A stretch of DNA of 42,465 nt, taken from positions 2,754 through 45,218 of the forward strand of contig NZBQ01000011.1 in assembly GCA_002688105.1 (NCBI GenBank), in the 5' to 3' direction. Below, piece after piece: positions 33,810-41,122 of the stretch (position 1 is the stretch's first letter; each line of letters begins with the position of its first letter). Both the position numbers and the translations under genes were made by a program. Source of the stretch: Dehalococcoidales bacterium (GTDB taxonomy: Bacteria; Chloroflexota; Dehalococcoidia; Dehalococcoidales; GCA-2688105). The notes under the pieces are model-generated. The model ran no database searches, was not told where the DNA came from, and saw only the letters and a program-made list of their open reading frames with translations.

Positions 33810-33960
33810 TATGGTTTTTCCCTTATTGGTGAATGCTCATATTAGCACTAGACTGCGTGTAAATCAAATTTACTTTCGTTCTTCCAGTCCTGAAGATAGG
33901 CAAGAGTCGGTAGCCAGAAGGAGGGGGTATGTCGCCAATTTTATGAACCCGTTTACCTAT

Positions 33961-33989
33961 TTGACAGAGGGAGGGGCATTCGTTATAAT
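33961..33989 (+). promoter_or_regulatory. Consensus sigma70 promoter of the corrinoid methyltransferase operon
   Basis: TTGACA (33961-33966), exactly 17 bases, TATAAT (33984-33989): a perfect consensus promoter. Initiation near 33996 gives a 125-base leader before the corrinoid gene. Confidence 0.9.
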
Positions 33990-33995
33990 CTCAGA

Positions 33996-34121
33996 TTTAG
34001 AGGGTTGAAAAATTTAACGTCTCATAGGCGAAAGGGAGTAAGTTGGTATGATATGAGCTGAAGAGCATCTATCATAGAACAGAGGAGAACCGACGCTGAT
34101 ATCATTAGGAAGGAGGGAAGA
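33996..34121 (+). other. Structured 5' leader of the corrinoid methyltransferase operon
   Basis: Within the leader TATGATA (34047-34053) pairs with TATCATA (34070-34076) around GCT-GAAG-AGC, and GTTGG (34042-34046) can pair with CCGAC (34090-34094) outside it. Purine-rich GGCGAAAGGGAG precedes the helix and a strong AAGGAGGG ribosome site (34110-34117) follows. I cannot assign it to a known riboswitch class. Confidence 0.4.
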
Positions 34122-34781
34122 ATGGACAGAGAACAGGGACTATTGAAGGCTCTACAGGAAGCGGTCATTAGTGGTGACCCTCGGAACACAGAACAAGTGG
34201 CGAAGAAGGCTGTCAAAGAAGGTATCGATCCATTGCTTGCCCTGGAAGAGGGATTGGGCAAAGGGATTAGTACTGTTGGAGACTGCTTCGGAGCAGGTAC
34301 GATGTTCCTACCTGAGCTGGCTACCGCTGCCGATGCCATGCAGGCGGGAACCAAGATTTTCGTGGAGGAGCTTAAAAAATCGGGGGTAGAGAGAAAAGTG
34401 GTGGGCAGGGTCGTGATAGGAACTGCTGCCGGGGATGTCCATGACATTGGCAAGACCCTCGTGGCTACTATGCTTGTGGTCAACGGTTTTGAGATATACG
34501 ACTTAGGAACTGATAACTCAGCGAAGAAGTTCGTAGAAGCAGTGCGGCAGTACCAGCCTGATATCGTGGGTATTTCAGCCTTAATAACCACTGCCATGGT
34601 CGGCCAGAGGGATGTACTGGAAGCCCTTGCCGAATATAACCTTCGTTCAAAGGTTAAGGTTATAGTAGGAGGCGGCCCGGTAACCGCTGAATGGGCTGAG
34701 CAGATTGGAGCCGACGGCTACGCAGTGAATGCTGTTGAAGCGGTCATAACAATCAAGGCTTTGATGGGAATTAATCAGTAG
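34122..34781 (+). CDS. Corrinoid methyl-carrier protein, MttC/MtbC-like
   Basis: 219 residues. A helical cap domain (residues 1-85, LEEGLGKGISTVGDCFGAGTMFLPEL) is followed by a B12-binding domain with the cobalt-ligand histidine in GDVHDIGKTL and the GGGPVTAEWAEQIGADGY ending. It would accept a methyl group from the partner MttB-family enzyme encoded 14 bp downstream. Usual further partners (a methyltransferase to tetrahydrofolate or coenzyme M, and a RamA-type corrinoid reactivase) are not in the window. Confidence 0.95.
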   Translation: MDREQGLLKALQEAVISGDPRNTEQVAKKAVKEGIDPLLALEEGLGKGISTVGDCFGAGTMFLPELATAADAMQAGTKIFVEELKKSGVERKVVGRVVIGTAAGDVHDIGKTLVATMLVVNGFEIYDLGTDNSAKKFVEAVRQYQPDIVGISALITTAMVGQRDVLEALAEYNLRSKVKVIVGGGPVTAEWAEQIGADGYAVNAVEAVITIKALMGINQ

Positions 34782-34795
34782 GGAGGGAAATAGAA

Positions 34796-36226
34796 ATGAC
34801 ATTAGCCGGTTTTACTTGTAAAAACCCCATCGAATTACTTACCCAGGACGAAAAGGAGGCCATCCATGAGAAGACCCTGGAGATTCTCAAGAACACGGGC
34901 GTTGTGTTTAAGTGGGAACCAGCGCTTAAGGTTCTCAAAGGGGCTGGCTGCAATGTGGATTTTGAGAGCCAGAGAGTGAAGTTCCCCCGAGATGTCGTTG
35001 AGGGTGCTCTCAAGAGTTGTCCCAGCAGTTTTAGAATTAAGGCCAGAGATCCTAAGTATGACCAAGAATTCACGATGGATAGGGTCTATTTTGTTAACCA
35101 AACTGGCCCAGCTATATATGATTTCGATACTGGTGTTAGAAGAGGCGCAACAGTTAAGGATTTATCTGAAATAACCCGTATCTGCGACGCACTAGAAAAT
35201 ATACATGGTGTGAATCCGCCAAATTTGGGTGTCGCCGACCGACCCCCGGAAGTCGGTTTTGAATGGGCAACGGCGGCGATGATAAGAAATAGTACCAAAG
35301 GGGCGTGGACGGCTTCGGGCGTTTTTACAGTGCAATGGCTTATTGAGATGGCCAAAGCTGCTGGAATACAAATGTTAATTGCTACCACCTGTGAATCTCC
35401 ATTAACCTATCCGGCTGACCAATGCGATGCAATAATGCGCATTGCCAAAGAAGGATGGGGTATGTTTACCGACACCGGAGGGGAATGTGGTGCTAGCTCG
35501 CCAGCAACTCTGGCTGGTACTGTGTTGCAGGTAAATACTGAGCTTATGGCCGGTCTGGTCCTTCAACAGGTGGTGAATCCAGGTGTTGGTTTTTTGCGTG
35601 TCACCATGGCCACCCCTATGGATATGCGCAACGGGTATTATGCCATTGGAATAGAAGGATACATGCTTGCCGCAGCTAATGCCAGCATGTCAAGGTTCTA
35701 TAATATACCCAGCGCTAGTTTCGATAGCCTCACCGGAGGTAAATTGCCTACGGATCAGCAGGTCGGATATGAGAAAGCGATGTCTTACTTACTGCTGGCG
35801 CAAGCGGGGGTGGGTTATATCATTGGTGCCGGCGGAATTGATGATGAAGCGTGTGTATCCATTGAACAAATAGTTATTGATAATGAGATGTTCGGCATGA
35901 TTGGTCGATACCTGCAGGGGATTACGGTAAACGAGGAGACATTAGCCGCTGACATCATACAGAGGGTAGGTCCTATTCCAGGAAACTTCTTGAAGGAAGC
36001 ACACACCAAAAAGTGGTGGAGAGAGGAACAGTATTTACCGACTCTTAACTATCGGCTATCCTATAAAGAATGGATACGAGATGGATCGAAAGATGTTGCT
36101 GCCCGGGCCAGGGAAAGGGCCCAGGAGATACTCAGAATTCATGAGGTCCCGCCACTGCCTGAGGATGCGGACCGTGAGATTTCAAGGATACTTGAGGCTG
36201 CAGAGAAGGAGAAACTCGATAAATAG
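34796..36226 (+). CDS. MttB-superfamily methyltransferase, non-pyrrolysine
   Basis: 476 residues of the trimethylamine methyltransferase superfamily: IHEKTLEILKNTGVVFK at the start, DVVEGALKSCPSSFRIKARD, a barrel with VNQTGPAIYDFDTGVRRGAT, and a C-terminal LYSYKEW-type helix followed by ARERAQEIL. True trimethylamine methyltransferases carry pyrrolysine encoded by an in-frame TAG; this gene has none. It belongs with the non-Pyl branch, whose characterised members demethylate quaternary amines such as glycine betaine, proline betaine, carnitine or butyrobetaine. The actual substrate is unknown. GGAGG lies just before the ATG. It pairs with the upstream corrinoid protein. Confidence 0.93.
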   Translation: MTLAGFTCKNPIELLTQDEKEAIHEKTLEILKNTGVVFKWEPALKVLKGAGCNVDFESQRVKFPRDVVEGALKSCPSSFRIKARDPKYDQEFTMDRVYFVNQTGPAIYDFDTGVRRGATVKDLSEITRICDALENIHGVNPPNLGVADRPPEVGFEWATAAMIRNSTKGAWTASGVFTVQWLIEMAKAAGIQMLIATTCESPLTYPADQCDAIMRIAKEGWGMFTDTGGECGASSPATLAGTVLQVNTELMAGLVLQQVVNPGVGFLRVTMATPMDMRNGYYAIGIEGYMLAAANASMSRFYNIPSASFDSLTGGKLPTDQQVGYEKAMSYLLLAQAGVGYIIGAGGIDDEACVSIEQIVIDNEMFGMIGRYLQGITVNEETLAADIIQRVGPIPGNFLKEAHTKKWWREEQYLPTLNYRLSYKEWIRDGSKDVAARARERAQEILRIHEVPPLPEDADREISRILEAAEKEKLDK

Positions 36227-36292
36227 ATTGCTGAAGGAGGGTCGGCCCAATCCCGGTGGTGTACCTCTGGGAAAAGGCTTACCCTGCTTGAC

Positions 36293-36329
36293 AAGGGCGT
36301 TAAGAAACATTACACTATGTCTCGCCCTT
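36293..36329 (+). terminator. Terminator-like hairpin after the MttB-family gene
   Basis: AAGGGCG (36293-36299) pairs with CGCCCTT (36323-36329), followed by CTTGGTTTT. The loop is long (23 bases) and also holds a possible promoter (TTGACA 36288-36293, 17 bases, TACACT 36311-36316), so both readings remain open. Confidence 0.45.
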
Positions 36330-36540
36330 CTTGGTTTTCCAGCAAACGGTAGGTAAGTTTTTCAAGAGAGAAGACCGCTACCAGAGAACTACAAGTGAAA
36401 TCACCCCAAAGTATTTATGTGATTTCGTGAGCTAGTGAAGGAACCTGTTTGGGTGAATCTTTCTGGAAATGAAAAGAGTTGCAGCGTCATATAGCTACCT
36501 TTAGTGCTGTAGCCCTGAATATAAGCCAAAAAATTTCTTT

Positions 36541-36585
36541 AAGGGGCTCAGATACCTGAAGTATCGGTGTATCGTTGAGCCCTTT
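36541..36585 (+). other. RNA hairpin with alternative pairing before the hydroxylase genes
   Basis: AAGGGGCTCA (36541-36550) pairs over ten bases, one a wobble, with TGAGCCCTTT (36576-36585). Inside, GATAC (36551-36555) can pair with GTATC at 36561-36565 or at 36569-36573. The element is followed by a T-rich stretch and lies 75 bp before the hydroxylase FAD gene. It could be a terminator or a switching leader structure. The rest of the gap 36330-36540 shows nothing I can assign. Confidence 0.5.
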
Positions 36586-36659
36586 AGAGTTTATTAAGGC
36601 GGTTGGTCACGATTATTGGGTTAGCTGGTAGGGTAAATAATAGCAGGGAGATGACAAGT

Positions 36660-37529
36660 ATGGGATTTCAAACGCAACCAAAAGAGTTTGAATATATGGC
36701 TCCAGCGAATTTGGAGGATGCGTCTAAGTTATATTTGAGTTATGGTGAGAAGGCTTGTATCCTTGCTGGTGGCACTGATATCGTGCCATTAATGAAGCGT
36801 GGATTGCTGGCGCCGGAATGTGTGATTGATATCACTAAAATTCCTGATATGAGCTATATTCGCCTTGAGGACGGTGTATTGAAGTTAGGTGCTTTGACCA
36901 CTATCGAAGATTTCAGGGAATCGCCTCTGATAGAGCAGAATTACCCGGCTCTACATATGGCGTCAGAGGTAATGGGCTCGACTATAATTCGCAACCTGGC
37001 CACCGTTGGTGCCAATATATGCAGAGCTTCCCCGGCATCTGATATGGCGCCTCCTTTAGTGGTTCTGGGGGCTAATCTTAGAATATTTGGCCCCAAGGGG
37101 GTAAGGACTACGCCGATTGAAGATTTCTTCCTGGGTTTCGGAAGGTCAGAGATGGCGGCGGGTGAAATTTTGTGTGAGATTGAGGTTCCAGCATCACCTG
37201 ATAAGCAAGCGTTTATGAAACTGAAGAGGACAAAAGAGGACCTTGCTAAAATAAATATAAGCACCGCGTTTAATCTCTCTGATGATAAGTGTTCCGGTAT
37301 TAAGATAGCTCTGGGCAGTGTTGCCCCAAAGGTGGTGAGAGCTGAAAAAACTGAGAAATTCTTGGAAGGTAAAGAATTAAGTGAGGCCAACATAGAGGAA
37401 GCGAAGCGAATTATTTGCCGGGAAATAAACCCAATTGACGATGTTCGTTCCACAGCAGAGTATCGGATGGAGATGAGTAAAGTCTTATTGGGGCGAGTTA
37501 TCAGGTTAGCCTTGAAGGGAGGATGGTGA
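36660..37529 (+). CDS. Molybdenum hydroxylase FAD-binding subunit (CoxM/XdhB-like)
   Basis: 289 residues from ATG 36660, chosen because GGGAG lies about 9 bases upstream; an earlier GTG at 36603 has no ribosome site. FAD-binding motifs of the vanillyl-alcohol-oxidase fold are present: ACILAGGTDIVPLMKRG near residue 35 and TIIRNLATVGANICRASPASDMAP near residue 105. The C-terminal CO-dehydrogenase-flavoprotein domain ends VLLGRVIRLALKGGW. It passes electrons from the 2Fe-2S subunit to an acceptor. First gene of the three-subunit hydroxylase, 5 bp before the next. Confidence 0.94.
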   Translation: MGFQTQPKEFEYMAPANLEDASKLYLSYGEKACILAGGTDIVPLMKRGLLAPECVIDITKIPDMSYIRLEDGVLKLGALTTIEDFRESPLIEQNYPALHMASEVMGSTIIRNLATVGANICRASPASDMAPPLVVLGANLRIFGPKGVRTTPIEDFFLGFGRSEMAAGEILCEIEVPASPDKQAFMKLKRTKEDLAKINISTAFNLSDDKCSGIKIALGSVAPKVVRAEKTEKFLEGKELSEANIEEAKRIICREINPIDDVRSTAEYRMEMSKVLLGRVIRLALKGGW

Positions 37530-37533
37530 AAAA

Positions 37534-38013
37534 TTGGCTGGAAAATTTAGCACAGACATCACCTTGAAGGTAAATGGCAGGCAGCATGGTCTGGAGGTTA
37601 GGAATAATTGGACGTTACTCCAGGTTCTGCGGGAAACCCTTGACGTAACCGGGGTAAAGTGTGGCTGTAGCACTGGTGACTGTGGTGCTTGTACTGTGCT
37701 GATGGATGGGAAGGCCATTCCGTCCTGTCTTGTTTTAGCACCACAGTCTGACAGAAAAGAGATTATAACTGTGGAGGGGTTAGCTGAGGGGGGTATTCTT
37801 GATCCTTTGCAGGAAAAGTTTGTGGCAAAGGGGGCGTATCAATGTGGCTTCTGCACGCCTGGAATACTCATGTCGTTAAAAGCGCTGCTGTCTAAAAAAC
37901 CAGAGGCTACTCAGGATGACGTGAAGAGAGTACTGGATGGGAATTTATGTAGGTGTGGGGCTTATGTCAGGATATTAGAACTATTCCCTAGGGGGAAGAC
38001 TAATGAAAAGTGA
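37534..38013 (+). CDS. Molybdenum hydroxylase 2Fe-2S subunit (CoxS/XdhC-type)
   Basis: 159 residues from a TTG at 37534 preceded by GGGAGG. The plant-ferredoxin-like cluster ligands are CGCSTGDCGAC (Cys45, 50, 53) plus Cys65. The second, helical cluster domain has CGFCTPGILMSLKALL and the CRCGAY motif. It links the molybdenum site to FAD. Its end overlaps the large-subunit start by 11 bases, implying coupled translation. Confidence 0.96.
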   Translation: MAGKFSTDITLKVNGRQHGLEVRNNWTLLQVLRETLDVTGVKCGCSTGDCGACTVLMDGKAIPSCLVLAPQSDRKEIITVEGLAEGGILDPLQEKFVAKGAYQCGFCTPGILMSLKALLSKKPEATQDDVKRVLDGNLCRCGAYVRILELFPRGKTNEK

Positions 38014-40282
38014 AAATATTATAGTAGGTAAGAGCATTCCCAAGCGTGAAGCTCTTGACAAGATAACCGGAAAGGCTGTCTTTATCGCCGATGTTAAGCT
38101 GCCCGGAATGCTATATGCCAAGATGCTGTACTCTCCCCATCCTCACGCCCTGGTGCAGGAGATAGACGTTAAAAGAGCTGAGAAAATGTCCGGCGTAAAG
38201 GCTATTATCACCGCCAAAGATGTACCTGATAAATTTTTTTATTCCCAAGATATGAGACCATGTTATCCTCTGAATGACCATGTTCGTTGTGTTGGTGATG
38301 CGATTGCGGTGGTAGCGGCGGATACCGAGGAAATAGCGGAGAAGGCGGTAGGGCAAATAGAGGTTAAGTATGAAGTTCTGCCGTCGGTAACCGATGCTGA
38401 GGAAGCGATGAAGCCCGATGCCCCTAAATTATATCCCGAAGGAAACATATGCGACCTTGAAGGGGAGCCTGAAATGCTGGAATGGGGTGATGTCGAGGAT
38501 GGCTTAAAGGAAGCGGACTTCATTGCTGAAGGCACCTTCCGGATGCCGAAGGTTCTACATGCGGCGATAGAGCCTAGGGGATGCGTGATTAAGTGGGACG
38601 AAGACAAGTTAAATGTCTGGGCGGCGTCTCAGGTGCCATTATTCCTTAGAAACGCCCTGGCTGATTATTTTGAGATTCCGGTTAATGATGTCATGGTAAA
38701 GGTAGGTAACTTGGGAGGTGGGTTTGGGGGCAAGAAAGACGAGCAATATTACGCCATCGTAAGTTTGGTAGCCAAGAAGTGTGGTTGTCCGGTGAAGTTT
38801 ATCTACACCAGGGACACCGACACTATGATGACGGCTCGCTGGGGGGTGGTAATTAGAGCCAAGGTTGGGGTTAAGAAAGACGGGACCATAACCGCCATTG
38901 ATTTATACCAGGTTTACGATGTGGGTGCTTATGGGAGTCCCGAGGGCGGAAGCGGCTCTACCATGGGATTAGTTAATGTTGCCCTTTATAAGACAGATAA
39001 CTGTCGGGTAAAGGCATACAATGTCAATACTAACACGGTTACAACACAAAAGCTTCGCTCGGTATATGTACCGACCTATCGGTTTTCGGTAGACCAGCTT
39101 ATGGATGAGGTTGAAGAGTGGCTGGGTATGGAGTCCGGGGAGCTCAGGCTGGATAAGAATACCAGGCCTGGCGAAAAGATACAACCTTACGGTAATATCA
39201 TGGATAATCATGCCATGGACATATGTTTGAAGAAGGCTAAAGAAGCGGTGGGGTGGTCTGAGAGATGGAAAGGGTGGGGTAAACCGATAGCTATTGAAGA
39301 GACAAAGCGTAGAGGGCTGGGTATCGGTTTTGGCACCGGATGGTGTGATTGGTACCGTGACCATCATAAAGGGACAATCGTGGAGTTTCATCCCGATGGA
39401 AAAGTGGTATTAACCACCGGAGTAACCGATATCGGGACGGGTAATCTGACGTCCATTTCCCAGATAATAGCTGAGGTGCTTGGTTTGTCTTCGGTGGAAA
39501 ACTTTGAAGTTAGATCCCCCAATACTACGGGAACAGTTGACGATATGCCTTATGACCGTGGCACCCTTGCCAGTAGAACCCTGTTTGTGGGGGGTTGGGC
39601 TGGTCGGCTGGCGGCTGAAGAAGTTAAGCGAGAATTGCTTAAACTAGCTGCGGCTGAACTCCATCTGGACCCCTCGGAACTGGACATCTATGATAATGTG
39701 ATTTTCAGCAAGAAGGACTCGATGAAGAAGGTTAATTTGAAAGGCTTGATAACCGAGCCGGTAGTGGGCAGGGCTGCTCCACCGCCGCCGAAGGTTATAG
39801 GCAGAGCGAAACGCTATGAATATTATGTGGCGCCGGTAGAAGTCCATATTGCCGAGGTTGAGGTAGATACTGAGACCGGGGAGACTAAGGTAGTCAACTT
39901 TGTGGCGGCACATGATATCGGTAAGGCGATAAACCCTCAGATTGTGGAGAATCAGATATGTGGTGGGGTAATTCAGGGGATAAGCTTTTCTCTATATGAA
40001 GAGTTAATATTTGATAGGGAACAGAATATTTATCTCAACCCTGATTTTATGGACTATAAAATAGCTAATATAGGTGATATACCTTCGATTAAAGTGATAC
40101 TTATTGAGGAGGCACCGGCGAGCTTTGGTCCGTTTGGGGCTAAAGGTATCGGGGAGCATCCGGTGCCAACGGCTTATGCTGCCATTGCCAATGCGGTATA
40201 TAATGCGGTAGGCATCAGGCCCAAGGAGACGCCGATAACACCGGAGAGAATGCTTAAGTGGCTGAAAGAGAAAAAGAAGTAG
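38003..40282 (+). CDS. Molybdenum hydroxylase large subunit (xanthine dehydrogenase family)
   Basis: 759 residues. The N-terminal domain has ALDKITGKAVFIADVKLPGM and SPHPHA; cofactor contacts include GNLGGGFGGKKDEQ (about residue 237), TDIGTGNLTSISQIIAE and GGVIQGISFSLYEEL. The catalytic glutamate lies in GAKGIGEHP near residue 713. The motif near residue 350, where relatives usually read RGFG or RGPG beside the substrate, is LRSVYVPTYRF, so the substrate pocket is unusual. With YqeB, YqeC, XdhC and MocA homologues encoded 10 kb away it is a good candidate for a selenium-dependent hydroxylase, but sequence cannot prove that cofactor. Substrate unknown. Confidence 0.94.
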   Translation: MKSENIIVGKSIPKREALDKITGKAVFIADVKLPGMLYAKMLYSPHPHALVQEIDVKRAEKMSGVKAIITAKDVPDKFFYSQDMRPCYPLNDHVRCVGDAIAVVAADTEEIAEKAVGQIEVKYEVLPSVTDAEEAMKPDAPKLYPEGNICDLEGEPEMLEWGDVEDGLKEADFIAEGTFRMPKVLHAAIEPRGCVIKWDEDKLNVWAASQVPLFLRNALADYFEIPVNDVMVKVGNLGGGFGGKKDEQYYAIVSLVAKKCGCPVKFIYTRDTDTMMTARWGVVIRAKVGVKKDGTITAIDLYQVYDVGAYGSPEGGSGSTMGLVNVALYKTDNCRVKAYNVNTNTVTTQKLRSVYVPTYRFSVDQLMDEVEEWLGMESGELRLDKNTRPGEKIQPYGNIMDNHAMDICLKKAKEAVGWSERWKGWGKPIAIEETKRRGLGIGFGTGWCDWYRDHHKGTIVEFHPDGKVVLTTGVTDIGTGNLTSISQIIAEVLGLSSVENFEVRSPNTTGTVDDMPYDRGTLASRTLFVGGWAGRLAAEEVKRELLKLAAAELHLDPSELDIYDNVIFSKKDSMKKVNLKGLITEPVVGRAAPPPPKVIGRAKRYEYYVAPVEVHIAEVEVDTETGETKVVNFVAAHDIGKAINPQIVENQICGGVIQGISFSLYEELIFDREQNIYLNPDFMDYKIANIGDIPSIKVILIEEAPASFGPFGAKGIGEHPVPTAYAAIANAVYNAVGIRPKETPITPERMLKWLKEKKK

Positions 40283-40316
40283 ATGCCTTAAATATGATTT
40301 TATGAGGGAAGGTAAA

Positions 40317-41060
40317 ATGGCTGAGGAGAAAGATTTGTATCCATTTGGTTCCGCTCCACTGAATAAAAGGCGTGAGCTTCTCGTCGTACCGCTGGAAAGG
40401 AAGCTCGTTTATGAGGAGGTGGTTTTTCCCAAGACTGGTTTTGCTAGGATAGTTAAAAGGGGACAGTATTTTCGTATCGTAGATGTTATGGGGAAACAGG
40501 TGGCAGACCTGGTTCTCTTCAACGCGCATAATACTAAGGAAAAGCATAATAATGGAATATCCATGTCGCGGCAAATGAGACCGGAAGAGGTGAAACCGGG
40601 AGTGCCATACTCGCGGAAGAGTATACTGACTACCAGGGATATCATATTCTCAACCGGGGAACGTCCTATGGCAACCATTGTGGCTGACACCCCGGTTCCC
40701 GGAGGCACACATACACTGGTTGGTCATATGTGTAATCGGGCAATATATGAAATGTATGGTTTCTCTGATCATGATGGTTGCTGGGAAATACTATCTGGAG
40801 TACTGGCTCCATTTGGTATCTCCCCTGAGGAACTTCCGGATGCGTTCAATGTCTTTATGAATGTAGAGTATGAAGCTGTTTCTGGGGAGCGGCATATTAA
40901 AGAGCCGGTCAGTCGACCTGGGGATTACTTCGAGATTCGGCTGGAGATGGATTGTATTGTTGCCTTTTCTAACTGTCCGGAGGATGCGCTTACCCCTTGC
41001 AATGGCTGGAGATGCACGCCGCTTAAGGTAGAAATTTATGAGGCAATAGAAGGGAAATAG
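40317..41060 (+). CDS. DUF1989 (urea carboxylase-associated family) protein
   Basis: 247 residues from ATG 40317, chosen for the GGGAAGG ribosome site; ATG 40302 is less favoured. The family pattern is clear: VVFPKTGFARIVKRGQYFRIVD, MGKQVADLVLFNA, TRDIIFSTGERPMATIV, HMCNRAIYEMYG and the C-terminal ECIVAFSNCPED-like segment, here MDCIVAFSNCPEDALTPCNG. Such genes often neighbour urea carboxylase or guanidine-type nitrogen catabolism. Some Cys/His residues suggest metal binding. It lies 34 bp after the hydroxylase, so a role in the same nitrogen-compound pathway is plausible. Biochemical function unknown. Confidence 0.9.
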   Translation: MAEEKDLYPFGSAPLNKRRELLVVPLERKLVYEEVVFPKTGFARIVKRGQYFRIVDVMGKQVADLVLFNAHNTKEKHNNGISMSRQMRPEEVKPGVPYSRKSILTTRDIIFSTGERPMATIVADTPVPGGTHTLVGHMCNRAIYEMYGFSDHDGCWEILSGVLAPFGISPEELPDAFNVFMNVEYEAVSGERHIKEPVSRPGDYFEIRLEMDCIVAFSNCPEDALTPCNGWRCTPLKVEIYEAIEGK

Positions 41061-41122
41061 GTAGAGTTCCGAAGCTTTTAAAACTAAGCAGTCTTATCTT
41101 ATTATGAAGAAGGGGGAGACAA

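Noticed and set aside
33996-34121. Known riboswitch class (for example yybP-ykoY or cobalamin) in the corrinoid operon leader
   Set aside because: Only a short purine-rich block resembles yybP-ykoY and the rest does not fit; no cobalamin-box sequence was found, so it is left unassigned.
34022-34597. 191-codon open frame antisense to the corrinoid protein gene
   Set aside because: Low-complexity Ser/Ala/Pro composition over a conserved coding region; a shadow frame.
34796-36226. Pyrrolysine in the MttB-family enzyme
   Set aside because: There is no in-frame TAG in the gene and no pyl genes in the window, so it belongs to the non-pyrrolysine branch.
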